A DNA stretch of 64,000 bases. It comes from Haemonchus contortus (lineage: Eukaryota; Nematoda; Chromadorea; Rhabditida; Trichostrongylidae). The first letter of the stretch is position 1, and the number at the start of each line of letters is the position of its first letter. Below the pieces are notes generated by a model. It was not told the origin of the DNA. It saw only the letters and a list, made by a program, of their open reading frames with translations, and did no database searches. Both the position numbers and the translations under genes were made by a program. The stretch is taken from assembly GCA_000469685.2 (NCBI GenBank), contig LS997567.1, positions 12,732,153 through 12,796,152 of the forward strand, given 5' to 3'. Of the stretch, positions 21,362-33,290 are shown piece after piece.

Positions 21362-22273
21362 TTGAAAATAACATCGCCGCAAGACGGGAGACAGTTTAAA
21401 TTCTGCCTGTCCTTATATGCAAATAAGTTACCAATCCTTTCACGGGACAAAGTGGGTCATTTCATGCATTTCCTAGAGAATTTTGACGAAATAGGAAGCA
21501 TCATGGGGCTCACTAACCCAAAATGGTCCGTCGTCTCCCAGCTGACTTGCGAGGAACAACAAAAGCGGTGTTTGAAAATTTCTCTGGTATAGATAAGCAA
21601 AATCGGTGCACAGCGATAATTGAACTTAAGGAACTCTCCTCCACTGACTACTTTCTTGACATGGCACGGGAAAAGGTTATGGAAATGAAAATGGAATCGG
21701 GTGAATCACTTGTAGTCTTTTCTATTAAGGCACGGAAGCAAATAGTAGACGCCTATCCTAGCACACATCTTTCTGAATAACGAAAATTTTTGCAACACAT
21801 GATTTTTACTAGTGCCTTGTGTGCCTCCAATTAAACAACGCTTGAAACTTCTTGGTCCATTATCTACCGAGTATGACCAACTAGTGCGCGATGCGGAGCG
21901 AATGTGGAATGTAACAAATTCAGCCAATGCTTCATCTAGTAACCAAACTTGGCAGATGCGGGCGCATGTATATAAACAATCTGCAACCAGATTTCATCTT
22001 TTCGTAACCGCTATACAAAGCCCGAATTCAAAAACCAACTTGCGTTCTTATTTCAAGGAATCCGACCTTTTTACCAAGTCTCAGCGTCAACGCGCTCCTA
22101 CTGCTGACCTTGCAATAAATCACGAAGACACAAGCGTCTTCATATTATTTCTGTCTAAGGATAATCCTCCGTTTTATATGCAAATTGCTCACCCCAAACC
22201 ATGGGAGTCTACAAGCGGTACAAACCATGTTGAGCTGGATCACAATCAACGAACAGAAAGTAGTGTTCACTAG
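21362..22273 (+). pseudogene. Ty3 element 2 gag pseudogene
   Basis: Three overlapping frames carry one gag: LYANKLPILSRDKVGHFMHF, then ADLRGTTKAVFENF and YFLDMAREKVMEMKMESGES to a stop at 21778, then QRLKLLGPLSTEYDQLVRDA onwards. It parallels the gag at 6.93-7.52 kb and extends further C-terminally (to 22273). Frameshifts near 21530 and 21800 destroy it. The RTE insertion lies just beyond. Confidence 0.8.
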
Positions 22274-22680
22274 ATGTTGGTGTGGTACCATCTTTCTGCA
22301 GTGGTTCTGATCACTCCTTCACGCTAAGATCCTTCACGCTAAGATCAGATTCAGTTACAGGCTGGAAAAGATCTCTCAACATCGCGCAGAGCTCGAAGCA
22401 TGTTGTATACGATAGAGAATGATGCTTTGTCCCGATATCACTGGCAGGCCTTGGATGACCTGACCAAAGACTACGTTCGGGGTTTCCTTACTTGTGCTGA
22501 ACAGGAAAAGCTTCTTCGAGTGGATACCTCCGCTCGCATTCCAGATGCGACGACGTGTCTTCTTAGGACAAGGAGAAACTTGAGGTTAGACCAGAACGCC
22601 ACACATCTTGAAAGGCTGCAAGCGAATATCAGCTGCAAACAAGCAGTGCAGCGAGACCTTCAGCTGTAGGGAGACGAGAC
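22274..22680. other. No recognised gene; junction of gag and RTE
   Basis: A plus frame (22400-22669) is open but has no family match I can name. A 14-base phrase (cttcacgctaagat) is doubled at about 22318-22345. The stretch links the Ty3 gag to the RTE 3' end. Confidence 0.3.
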
Positions 22681-22689
22681 TACTGAAGG

Positions 22690-25440
22690 CAGCCTCGAAC
22701 AGAACTGTAGCACCTGTATCACCGGTTGATCATCGATTTCCTCGAGCGGGCTCCAGTAACGTCTCCATTCGTCCCTGTCATGAGCCAGAGTAGTCCAGTG
22801 AATCGTCCTCGCTTCAGGGGCACGAAGTCCAACATTCCTTTCGTTCAGAGCTTTCACGAAGAAGTCTGACCATCTCGTTGGTGGTCGTCCTGGAGTTCGT
22901 TTGGTGTCCCGAGGGATCCAATCAGTAACCTGTCCTGGTCCAAAGGTCATCAATATATCGCATAACGTATCCGTCCCACCTGATCATCAATTTCTTCGGG
23001 TATTCAGCGACACCCTTGATCTTCGTTTGATGACGGAGCTTGGAGTTTCAGTTTCTCTTCTTGCGTGTATAGGGAAATTCCGAGCGTCGTCCTTTCCAAA
23101 GTGCGTTGAGTAACGCTGACAGCATGCCCATCCTGATTTCGTAGAGTCCAAGTCTCCGAGGCGTACGTCAAAGCAGGAAGGACAGCAGTGTCCAAGAGGT
23201 GAGGAGCCGAATGCTCTTTCCCTCGACATTTTTTAAAGCTCCCCACGTGACGCGTTTTCTTCTGCACAGCTCCGGAGCTAGGTCGTTCATCATGTTGACT
23301 TCCCGACCTAGTTACACGCAGCTAAAGCGTTCGGAAAAATTCTTTCCGTTTAGCGTGAAGGGAGCAGCAGGTACCAATCCGTTTTTCATGAGCATCGTCT
23401 TCGTTAAGTTCAGTCTCAAGCCGATATTTCCACAAGACTGTCAAACTCGACCAGCATACGTTCCACCTGCTCGATGTTCGGCGTTATAAGCACGATGTCG
23501 TCTGCAAAGCGGAGATGATGTAAGTAGCGGCCGTCGAACTTCACTCCCAATTTCCCCACTCCAATGAAACATGATATTCTCGAGAGCGGCACTGAAAAGT
23601 TTGGGCGAAATGGTATCGCCCTGCCGGACACCTCTTTTCACGTTGATAATGGTCTCCCTGTAGAATGGTGAAATCCTGGTCGTAAAGTTGTCGTACAGCT
23701 CACGAAGCATCCTTTTATATTGAGTAGGAACACCCTGGTTGCCCAGGGTTTCAATTACCGCTTCTGTCTCGACAGTGTCAAAGGCTTTCTTCAAACCGAT
23801 GAACGTAAGAGATAACGGCATTTTGTACTCTCGCGATACTTCTATGAGTCTTGCAAGAGTGTGGATATGATCGATTGTACTGATCCCTCTCCGAAACCCT
23901 GCTTGCTCACATGGCTGTCCTTCATCTAATATTCTGCCAATCCTGTTTAGGATGACGCGAGTGAAAAGCTTTTAGATTACAGAAAGCAGACAAATTGGGC
24001 AATAATCGCCAATGTCGTCTGGATCTCCCTTTTTGTACAGCAACACAATCTTGCTAGTTTTCCACGATGTGGGTACTTTGCATTCCGACAGGTACCGCGT
24101 GAAGAGCCTAGCTAGAGTTCTGATGATGACTGGTGTTAGACTCTTCAGACGTTCTGGTTTGATCCTATCAGGACCGAGCGCCGTACAATTCTTCATCGAC
24201 GTGATGGCATATAGTATTTCGGAAGAGAGGACCGAAAGGGCGATATATTCGTCTTGCCTAAGATGGTAGGTAGGCAGGTAGACGTGGCTGTTAAAGAGAT
24301 CCGGGTAGAAGTCGTAGATGACCTTCTCCATCGCCCTTCGAGATGAAGTAATTGTTCCGTCAGGAGGACGAAGGGAAGTCGTCCTGGTCTTGTGATTGGC
24401 GAAGCTCCGTCGGGCTTTGTAAATGCTGTTTCCGACCTCGGTGGCTTCGTTCATAACTGCTGCTCTTCTCTCTTTCGAATCTTCCTTTATCGCTTCTCTG
24501 CATAGCTTCGCAAGTTCGGACGTTTGTTTATGATTGCCTGTAGCTCGCGCGATTCCACACTGGCGTATCAGCTCGAGAGTCTTCGAAGAGAGTCGTCTTT
24601 TGGCTACTTGTGGACTCTCAGCTTTTCTAGCGCTATCATGAAGTTGTTCGACGAGCCGGTTGTACCCTTCATCGATGTTGTTGATGACGGAATACATATT
24701 TCCATTTACTCGCAAGGGAAGCGAAGTGGTCCCAGTTGCTGAAAGCCTTAAGGCTTCTTTTTTTAAACTTCATAGCTCTCTCTCCACGCACTGAGAAGCG
24801 GAATCTAGCGAGGGGTAGACGATGATCCAGTCCCGTATAGAACTTCGGAACAACAGCGATGCCAGTCAGGCAAAATCTCCGATTGAAGATGATGTGGTCT
24901 ATCTCATAATATATCTGTCCACAGGTGACTTACATGTCAATCACAAAAGAGAGGGCTTCAGGTGTTGTGAGTTATCATGTGAGGGATTGTGTTGTGGATG
25001 GTGTGGGTCGACATGATAAGCTCGGACAGCCTTTCACCCTGCTCATTCCGAGTCCCGATGTGGAGCTCTTCAGCCGTTCTTCTGGGGCCAGTCTTGGCGC
25101 TAAAATCACCGACGATGACCTTAAAGAAAGTGTGGTCTTCTCTGTAGAGCCTCTCCAGATCCATATAAAACGCCTCCAATCCTCTTTTTCGTAGTTTGAT
25201 GTTGGTGCGTAGCCAACGAAGATGGTTGAGCCACGTAATCGGAAACGTCCGAGATTTCGAGAACAGTAATAGAAGTCTCGAACAGAACTAACTGGAAAAA
25301 ATGTCATCGGGATCATCACAACCACAGTATTCCACTTCGTGTTTGAAGAGGAGAGGAGGACGGAACACTTACAACATCGTGATTTGCGATAGAGGAAGTT
25401 ACACGTGGGTTTTACACTAACCTGTACCAGTCCACGACAC
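22690..25440 (-). pseudogene. RTE-clade LINE (endonuclease-RT) pseudogene
   Basis: On the minus strand: an AP-type endonuclease piece (25260-24958: IFVGYAPTSNY, FFKVIVGDFSAKTGPRR, GTRNEQGERLSE); a 247-codon intact stretch (24715-23972) with the RT N-terminus, including ALGPDRIKPE and LLYKKGDPDDIGDY; then AFDTVETEAVIETLG, VRQGDTISPKLF and the catalytic RFADDIVLI (FADD at 23508-23497). The end reads [20 protein letters not shown] and [10 protein letters not shown]. This is the single-ORF RTE/BovB layout. Stops at 23970 and several shifts kill it. It sits inside Ty3 element 2. Confidence 0.9.
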
Positions 25441-25454
25441 ACGTGCTAAAACCA

Positions 25455-26505
25455 AAATTTCCTACTGGCTCAACAGCACCTGAAATCTTTTCTTCAGAGC
25501 TGAGAGTTGCGACTGCGAGCAAGAGAAGGGGCTATTCCAGGCCTCGGCAAGATTTCAGCCGACCTACTTCGTGCAGGTGGCTACGAACTTCATGCGCTTC
25601 TCGCAACACACATTATATCCTACCTCCAGAAGGAGGAAACCCCAACCAGTAAAAGAACTCGCGGATGGTCATTCTCCACAAGAAGGGAGACCGAGATAAT
25701 CTTTCGCAACTACTACCCAATAGGCTTGTTAAGTGTGCTTTACAAGCTGTTCACGAAGGTCATTCTAACCCGCACATCGCGGACGTTGGACGAAGCTCCA
25801 CCCGTATAGCAGGCCGGATTCCGAAAAAGATTCAGCTGCTTAGACCGCATCCAAGCGGTCGCAATGGTCATCGAAGTGTGCCGAGAATTCCAAATGCCTC
25901 TTGTTCTTACCTTTGTTGACTATGAAAAAGCTTTTGACAGCGTCGAAGCGAGGGCCGACGAATGTCAAATTAAGATCGATGGTGCACCTATCAAGGAGAC
26001 CTCGTCCTACATTTTTCTCGGGCGTTCCATGAATATGGACGCTTTGAAAGAGTCACCAACCATCTGGCTGACCCGGAATTTCGCGCTAATCTGTTTGATC
26101 CCACAGTTCTCCCTGCACTCTGTTACGGATCGAAGAATTGGGTGACCAGTGTGTCCCCGTCAAGGGTTTTGAGCACAAGTCACAGAGAGATCGAGCGATG
26201 CCTTTTGAGGTTCAACCGGCTACCTCAATATCGAGCCGGACTCTGCAGCTCCGATATTCGCAAAATGTCTCGACTCCGCGATTCGGTGGAATACATGAGG
26301 AACGCTGAATTCTGATGAGCCGGTCATATAATGACCGGAGATGATGACAGATGGACAAGAAGCACAGTTGAGTGGGTTCCCGTAGGATCTTCGCGAACTA
26401 AGGGTAAGCCTGCTGTGTTGTATGGGGGTATGTGTTCGTCGATGACGTAAAACAGCTGCAAAAGCATTCAAACGACTATACACATCGCCATCTTTGCAAC
26501 CCCTT
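25455..26505 (+). pseudogene. Second RTE-clade LINE, plus strand, internally deleted
   Basis: The plus strand shows GLGKISADLLRAGGYELHAL, YLQKEE, LHKKGDRDN, LLSVLYKLFTKVILTR, then LVLTFVDYEKAFDSVEA. It jumps directly to CQIKIDGAPIKETSSYIFLG, omitting the FADD block, and on to LRDSVEYMRNAE and TGDDDRWTRSTVEWVP. It differs in sequence from the minus-strand RTE next to it, so it is a separate subfamily. The head-to-head arrangement starts at about 25440-25455. Confidence 0.85.
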
Positions 26506-26553
26506 AAGTCCGCTACACACTCAGGTATGGGCTTCGCGAACCTATACTCGATA
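26503..26553 (+). repeat. 3' end of a Ty3-family LTR (solo remnant)
   Basis: CCGCTACACACTCAGGTATG and ACCTATACTCGATA match the last about 50 bases of the element 1 and 2 LTRs. It is probably what is left of the 3' LTR of element 2 after the RTE insertions and deletion. Confidence 0.6.
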
Positions 26554-27079
26554 TGCCTAAAAAGTTACCTACTGTTCTACTGTACCTGAGCGTCCAAATG
26601 TGGAGGGACACCCGGCGTTGGCCGGGCGATCCGACTGGTAAGCTCACAGATGGGAGGATGCCGGCATGCGCATATGCCGTGTAGTGTGCGCGAGACATGA
26701 GAGCAAAAATTAAGGGCCCGATTTTTCAATCAATTCTGCATGATGCCTTCGAAAATCTAGAGAATGTGTTGAGAAACGAAATGATATGGAAACATCTACA
26801 GAAATGAAACGAAACATCTTCATATTAGGCTGAAAGGGCTTCTCTGAGAGGCTACATTATTCACTATTATGAAAAAATTCTCATCTAGATGCAATTTCAT
26901 AATCAGGTCAAACAGCTAGGCAGGCCGCATTTGTTTCTACTGGAGGACGGATCGTTCACCCAATTCTGGATGGACGCGGCAAACTGCGCGGCGAAATTCC
27001 TACTGATTTGAGCGGCTGTGGCGCCTATCATTGGGCACCAATTTGAAGTAGGCTAGATAAGTAGCATCAGCTGGCCCTA
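26554..27079. repeat. Unassigned; contains hairpin repeat copy 2
   Basis: The only recognised item is an inverted copy (26598-26650) of the ACCAGTCGG..GCCCGGC hairpin unit. The rest shows no gene or pairing. Confidence 0.5.
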
Positions 27080-27596
27080 TGTTCTGTCACAGGCCAGAAC
27101 CCGCGGTCACCCCCGCTTCTTAGGGGCGGGCTTAGACCCACACTCTCTCTTGTGTACCACCCGCAACCAGGGCGTTTTGTGTTTTCCGGATGAATCTCCT
27201 ATCGCTGAATCGCTTTAATTTGTTCATTTATCAGAGAGACCAACAATCTCTCTGAATATATAAAAAGGCGCCACCCTTCCGCCCAAGACACCACATTTTC
27301 TGGCGCATCAGCTAAAGCTGTTATAAGGTCGGCAAATCGCCTGTCCTTGGGACTCACTCAGATCAAAAATCGCAAACAACAGCTTTGCGAATAACAGCGT
27401 TATTGCGTTGTTGTTTGGATTCCTAGTCGAATTTGACAGACAGATTTCCCTTGATTGCCCAAAAGCAGCGAATTACCAGCTGATTCCACCAGACTTAGCT
27501 TATCTTTTCCTTGTTGAAGGACAATCGCTCGAAAGCAGCGTACTCTTGCTTGATAAATCCCAGCAAGTACATTATCACTAATAAAACAACCTCTCG
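27080..27596 (+). repeat. Putative 5' LTR of BEL/Pao element 2
   Basis: A promoter-like TATATAAAAAGG at about 27256-27267, an AATAAA near 27580 and a TG start (tgttctgtcac) suggest an LTR directly upstream of the Pao gag. No 3' partner was found because the right end is replaced by other elements, so the limits are guesses. Confidence 0.35.
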
Positions 27597-27948
27597 ACAG
27601 CAGTGGAGTAAGTAGAGGAAAGAAGTAGAGATATCAATATGGCACTCTACTTTTATAAGAAACCAATTACTGCTAGCGGCACAGCCCTAGCCACTCTGTT
27701 ACAAAAGTATCAGCGCTACGGGAGCGAACCTAGAGTATCCGGAAAACGAGGGGGAACTTTACGAAAAAGCTCTAGCAAATGTTACCCCTTTTATCTTCAG
27801 CACTTAGTCGTATAAGAACTGCTGTCGAAACTATACAAGAAAGAGCCGACAAAATAGAAAATCACTATGCCAGTGCAAAAAGACCGACCAAAAATAAGTC
27901 ATTATAGAGATTCAGGAAATTGAAAAAGAATCTCAATATCCGCAACAT

Positions 27949-28900
27949 TTGGCGAGTGCCGAAGCTTTCATTCACATACTGGAAGCTCAGTTAACTGAGG
28001 CTAAAGTAAATTTAGCAAAAGCTCAATGGAAGCTTAAATTACCTTCCGCTAATAATGGCAGTGAAGGTTCATCAACCCACAATAGTAACCAAACAAATTT
28101 GTCTCAAGGAAACTCGGAGGAGCCGAATTCTAAGAGCACCTCCAAGATGCGGTCAATCAAACCGCCCAATACCAGCCTGCCGAAATTTCACGGTAGCGAA
28201 GAAGAATTCCCAGAGTACTGGGCAGTTTATGAATCCTTCATCCACTCAAGCAATGAGCTGAGCACAATTGAGAAGATTGTTCTACTCAAAGACAGCTTGA
28301 GAGGGAAGGCCGAAAGAGTCATCAAAGGAATACAGCCGATAGCAAAAAATTATGAGTGAATTGTGCAGACTCTCAAAGACAAATTCGGCAACCGACCGGT
28401 CAACAGGTCAAAAATAGTGCAGAAACTCTTCGACTTGAAAGCTGCCGCACAGAATGCAAAAAGCTGTGGTGACTTCTTGGACTCCATCAAAGCACTTGTG
28501 AACCAAATGGTCTCCATGGACTGTGACATCAGAGCCACTAGCGATCCTATGTGGACTGGAACAATAATAAAAAAGTTCCCTTACACAGTAATAAAGGACG
28601 TCCTAGCAGAATATCAGGACGACAAAAATATTACAATAGGGAATCTCATAACCCTGTTGGAAAGAGAAATATCTTCCAAACTTTTCGTAGAGGCACATTG
28701 GGGCTTAAACAGAGAGTATACCAAGGAAACTAGGTCTATTAATGAACCTAGAACACAAAACCAAAGGTTCACCCAAACCTGCGTCTTCTGCGGACGCAAC
28801 AATCACCATTTTTGCACTGTGCAGAACAGTCACCGATATCCAAAAAAGGTGCGATATCGCCAAGGAAAAACGTCTTTGTTGGAAACGTTTCAACAATAAC
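27949..28900 (+). pseudogene. Pao gag pseudogene
   Basis: The frame carries an N-terminal coiled coil, LPKFHGSEEEFPEYWAVYES, VLLKDSLRGKAERVIKGI, a stop at 28357-28359, then LKDKFGNRPVNRSKIVQKLF, FLDSIKALVNQMVSMDCD and a CVFCGRNNHHFC knuckle. It is DUF1759/1759-like, as in other Pao gags. One amber-type interruption in the middle and a shift after the knuckle make it a pseudogene, but it is much better kept than the copy at 1.4-2.0 kb. Confidence 0.85.
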
Positions 28901-29151
28901 CGCTCAAGCAATCAATGCAGCTAGCCTAGTTGTCCCAGCTGTGGCCAAAAACATCACCAAAGCATATGTCTGGCGAGCAGACCAGCCGGCACCAATGTCA
29001 GAGCCCCACCGGCAAATCCCAGGCCAGCTAGAAATGAGTCTAATCAACAAAACTATGGCAGCAGACCACAGCAGTCTGATACCAGGCCTTACAACCGTTG
29101 TAGCAATGATGCTAGGAGAACACAACAGAAACAACGCACAGGTCACTTAAT

Positions 29152-29709
29152 TTGAGCAGGATTACGACCGCTCTACGATCGACACCACTAAAAATGATTC
29201 TTATGACAGCAGAAGGCAACCTCTGGAATAACAGAAGCAAAAGATTTGAAAAAGTGCTCTTCTTCTTCGATACTGGAGCTCAGAAAACCATAATTGAAGA
29301 AAACTTAGCAAGTGATTTTGAGCTCCCAAAGCTCTATATAGAGACCTGCATAATGTCAGGCATCGGAGGACATGTGGAACGATTTGACAGCACAACTGTG
29401 CCTCTGAAAGTTCAAACCGCATCCGGAAAAGAGGTGCGCTTTACTGTACAAACCAAACCAGTCATAACTGGAGGATTCTCTTCAGTCAAGTTGACTCAGC
29501 AAGACGCCAATTTCCTCGAGCAGCACCAAATCTGCATCGCAAATTCAAAGTTCCAAGGAGAACAGCAAGTCCCCAAAATATTAGTCGGACTTGACAGATA
29601 TTATGATTTAGTTATAGAAGATGAGATTCCACAGAGCACCCCTTCAGGATTGCGTATTGCAAAAAACCCTTTTCGTGCCAGCAATTTATGGTCGCGGCCA
29701 GTTAGATAG
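29152..29709 (+). pseudogene. Pao retropepsin pseudogene (open 185 codons)
   Basis: LFFFDTGAQKTIIEENLASD carries the catalytic DTGA (29269-29280), followed by CIMSGIGGHVERFDS and the flap-like FTVQTKPVITGGFSS, then ILVGLDRYYDLVIED. This DUF1758-type domain is uninterrupted over 185 codons and is the best preserved catalytic domain of this element. The reading frame is lost at 29707. Confidence 0.85.
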
Positions 29710-29789
29710 TCCGGCAGAAAGCCAGCCTTTTTCCTTCGGATTGACGGCTATTCATGAAGGCTCGGAGAGTCAAATGTTAGAGAAACTCT

Positions 29790-31300
29790 TTGAACTTGAG
29801 GGCCTCGAAATTTCTTCCGATGGCTTGTGCTTCGGACGATAAAGTTCAGCAGTATTTCGAAGACTACTCAAAGTCAATATCATTTGATAATGGCTATGTC
29901 ACAGCACCATTTCCCCTAAAATGCAATGCTGCACAATTAGAGGACAACTATTCTGTCGCTATCAAACGACTGGCATCTCTTCAGAATCAGTTGAAAATGC
30001 ACAGTGACCAGGCGTACTGGGATTGTAAGATCCTTAACGACTACGAAAACCGAGGAATCATCGAAAGAGTTTTTGAAAAAGATCAAGATGCTGTAGGCAT
30101 ATACTATTATACATGCCTCATTCAGCCGTGTGGCGGCCCCACAAGGCAACACCCCTGAGGATTGTATTTGATGCCTCATCTAAGAAAAGGGGACAATTCT
30201 CGTTGAATGATGTTATTCACAAAGGCGAATCATTCGTGATCAAAATCCATGACATTCTCATTTCAAGTCGCTTCAGCGAATACTTGTTACTCTGCAACAT
30301 CGAGGCCGCGTTCACACAGATTAGGCTTAAAGACGTACGCCGAAGACTTATGCCGCTTTCTCTGGATAAAAGATACCAGTAAGCCTATTATGAGGTCGAA
30401 CATAATAGAATACCGCTTTAACCGCTTAACATTCGGTATCACTGCGTCACCCAGTATACTAGATATGACGCTTTTAGCATTCTTACGCTCGGAAGAGGCC
30501 GAGTTATCTGCAGAAATCTATATTGAGACAACATTCTACTCCAAGCACAAACTGAAAGGCAGGCTCTTCAAAAATACGAATAATCGGAGACCTTGTTCTC
30601 AAAAATCGGTATGAATCTCCGAGAGTACATTTCTAACTCAAACAATGTCAATATGGCCATACCAGAAAACGACCGGGCTCCATCTGGCGAAATAAAACTT
30701 CTTGGCGTTCATTATGATACGGAGAATGACCGCTTCACCGTAAAGACAAACTTCGAAATGAAGACGACGCTGACGAAAAGAGATATAGTTAGCCAAATAA
30801 ATCCTGTATACGACCTGCTCGGTGTAGTTGGTCCTCTATTAATTGGATTAAAATCTTTGATGAGGGAAATCTTTATCAAGCATCCAAGTCGAGATGACCG
30901 CATCTCTACAGAATTCCACAAAAAATGGAATACGTTATGTGCAGCGGTGAACAACGCTGAGATAACGATCCCAAGAGTTCTCAGCGCAGAAAATAAACCT
31001 CTTGAAGATGCTTGTCTATGGGTCTCTGCGGATGCAAGCAAGGAAGCTATAGCGACATGTTCCGACATAGTTTTTCGAGACAAAACAACTTCCGTTCTTG
31101 TAAGTGGAAAAACCAAGTCGCCAAAGAATACATCACAAGCCATTCCCAGTTTGGAACATCTAGGAATACTTATCGCTCTTCGTCTTGGACCTTCTATCCT
31201 AAGGACGAATAACTACCTCATTAGAGAAATAGCAATCGTGAGTGATAGCGAAATAGCACTGTGCTGGTTGAAGTCAAACCAAAAATGCCACTCTTCGTAG
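29790..31300 (+). pseudogene. Pao RT/RNase H pseudogene
   Basis: Successive frames show LRIVFDASSKKRGQFSLNDV, LLCNIEAAFTQIRLKD (palm motif A region), YRFNRLTFGITASPSILDMT, then ISNSNNVNMAIPEN, VSQINPVYDLLGVVGPLLIG and LWVSADASKEAIATCSD. The YVDD-type box is altered at about 30525 (YIETTFYSK). Frame changes occur near 30160, 30250 and 30380. This polymerase would copy the element RNA to DNA in particles. Confidence 0.85.
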
Positions 31301-32170
31301 CAAACCAACGCGATAGAATCACGGCATTAAAAGCTAACCTTGAAGACAAGAAATGCAACGTGCAATTCATGCATGCGCCCACCAACCTAAACCCCGCCGG
31401 TGCCGGTACCAGAGGACTGAGCTCCAAACAAATATGCGGCTATATGTGGATCCAAGGCCCTAAATGGCTGTCGAACAGTAAGACAGCAACGTTGGTCAGG
31501 CCAGTCGACCAAATTACAGCTCAAGAAAATGAAAGCAATACAATTCACGTTGAGCTGATAAATGTCACAACATCCAGTCAGGATCAAAACGAAATGTCTA
31601 TTAACGTACGTCGCTTTTCGCCCCCGAAAATATTGCTACGTACAGCAGCCAGAATAGGGAAGTGCCTTCTCAAATGGGCCAATCGCACCAACGATAGAAA
31701 CGTAGTCTACATCAAACTCTGCTGGGCAAACAGGTTCGAAGTAGACCCGCAGATATCGGCCCATGACATTCGAACAGCAGAAAATACAATAATACAGCAG
31801 ATTCATAAAGGAATAGACTGCAAAGAACTACAAAAACGATTCCATTATCACAAAAGCATACGAGATTGTGATGGGATCATTAGACATGCATCGAGGCTGC
31901 AGAATTCGGTGCTATCCCTAGACGCGGTTTCACCCGTATTTTTACCTCGCGATGTACCCTTCACGACAATGGTCTTGCAGGACATACACAGATCTAATGC
32001 ACACTGTGGTAAAGAGCATACACTTTCATGGCTAAGAAATCGATTCTGACTACCACGCCCATCGAGCTTAATCAGAAAGATCATCGACAATTGCACTGTC
32101 TGCAAGCGTTGGCAAGGGTTACCTTTCGGAGCTTCAGAAATGCCACCACTCCCGACCCTACCCTTAGGAA
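31261..32170 (+). pseudogene. Pao RNase H tail and integrase H2C2 domain
   Basis: A 262-codon frame runs from the Pao RNase H end (FMHAPTNLNPAGAGTRGLSS) to the integrase zinc domain, DIHRSNAHCGKEHTLSWLRN. After a stop at 32047-32049 it continues in another frame as NCTVCKRWQGLPFG, completing the HHCC finger. The catalytic DDE core, which should follow, is absent because LINE-derived DNA begins. Confidence 0.85.
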
Positions 32171-32645
32171 ACCCTTAGGAATAGATTCAGACAGTACCGT
32201 AGTGAAGTTGCGGGGTTTCCTGATGAACATCGCTACCCCACCATCAGCCCTGTGGCTCCTGTCACGACGGAGCACAGCAAAATCATTTTTCCAGCTACCT
32301 AGCATAGATGCCACACGGTGTTGCCTTTTGAACCAAGTTTCAGAAAACAGATACACATCGTACTTATCACACAGAACAATATCAAAATAGGAACAATTTT
32401 CTGAGAACGATCTGAACTTGGCATGGAAAACCCGGATATTTGATAATGAGGAAGAACAATGTGATCCAGAGAGAAGGGACCGATGATAAGAATCTAGTTT
32501 CCCTGAACAGCACCAGTGCTCTGTTGCGCCATCTCAGTGCTTACAATGCTCTGAGGTGCGGAATGTGTATTTGGATGCTTATCGCGTTCTTCACGAAGAC
32601 GCTTCCTCTTCGCATTCGTGCGGGACTCCCTGAGATACTCCAACC
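32171..32645 (-). pseudogene. CR1-like LINE fragment: ORF1 end and endonuclease
   Basis: Minus-strand frames read SRTNAKRKRLREERDKHPN (ORF1 C-terminus type), then DKYDVYLFSETWFKRQHR and FAVLRRDRSHRADGGVAMFI, the N-terminal part of an APE-type endonuclease. Only about 475 bp survive, inserted against the truncated Pao integrase. It is not the same subfamily as the LINE at 36-40.7 kb. Confidence 0.7.
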
Positions 32646-32845
32646 AAATAGAGTATCGCTTCAATCGCTTATCATTCGATGTCACGGCGTCACCTAATAT
32701 ACTAGATATGGCGCTTCTAGCATTTTTAGGCTCGAAAGGGATCGAGCTAACAGCAGAAATAAACAGAAATTTATATGTAGACAACACTCTACTCCAAGCA
32801 AAAACTGAAGGGCAGGCTCTTCAAAGCTTTTTGGATCAGCGCTAA
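32646..32845 (+). pseudogene. Second Pao RT fragment
   Basis: NQIEYRFNRLSFDVTASPNI, then LDMALLAFLGSKGIELTAE and NRNLYVDNTLLQAKTEG closely parallel 30.40-30.56 kb of Pao element 2. Here the catalytic box reads YVDN. It is a 200-bp relic of another Pao copy. Confidence 0.8.
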
Positions 32846-33060
32846 AAGCTCTGTGGAGATGAATACATAGGCAAGACCGGCAGACCTCTAACATGCAGGG
32901 TTAAGGAACACCTGGATGGCCTGGAGAAATCAAGGCCTAAAACGCCCGTGGAGGACCATAGGAGGCACAACCACGAGTATGTATAGTTTGGGTTATCAAT
33001 CAGGGGCTTGATGCGGGAGCCCACGACCTCAGTGCGAAAGACTCTTGAACCTTTTTGGAT
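32846..33060 (+). pseudogene. Penelope-type GIY-YIG endonuclease fragment, copy 1
   Basis: CGDEYIGKTGRPLTCRVKEH carries the YIG motif and the conserved R..EH helix of GIY-YIG nucleases, followed by KTPVEDHRRHNHE, a stop, then MREPTTSVRKTLEPFW. This arrangement is characteristic of the C-terminal nuclease of Penelope-like retroelements. The RT part is absent. Confidence 0.75.
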
Positions 33061-33290
33061 AAGCGCTCAAACCTCTGTGGAGATGAATACATAGGCGAGA
33101 CCGGCAGACCTCTAATATGCAGGGTTAAGGAACACCTGGATGGTGGAGGAACACCTGAAGAAATCGAGGCCTAAAAAGCCCGTGGAGGACCATAAGAGGC
33201 ACGAGAATGTCGAACTTGGGGTATCAATCAGGGTCCTAATGCGGGAGCCAACGACCTCAGCGCTTCAAGAGTCTTTCGCGCTGGGTGGTG
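33061..33290 (+). pseudogene. GIY-YIG fragment, copy 2 (tandem)
   Basis: At DNA level this repeats copy 1 head to tail: tctgtggagatgaatacata, ggcagacctctaa, agggttaaggaacacctgga and catcaggg-type phrases recur at an offset of about 215 bp. A 15-bp internal duplication (tggaggaacacctg) and a deletion break the frame. Confidence 0.75.

Larger units (their letters stand above)
27080..32170 (+). mobile_element. BEL/Pao retrotransposon 2, 3' truncated
   Basis: Domain order on the plus strand is gag (27949-28900), zinc-knuckle remnant, retropepsin (29152-29709), RT/RNase H (29710-31300) and integrase zinc domain (31261-32170), the canonical BEL/Pao order. Several stops and shifts interrupt it, yet long open stretches remain. 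The integrase core and 3' LTR are lost where LINE and Penelope fragments begin. Confidence 0.9.

Noticed and set aside
32850..33290. Possibility that the YIG motif belongs to a cellular excision-repair-type nuclease
   Set aside because: Tandem, inverted and broken copies among retroelement debris, and the KTLEPFW-type continuation, fit Penelope-like elements better.
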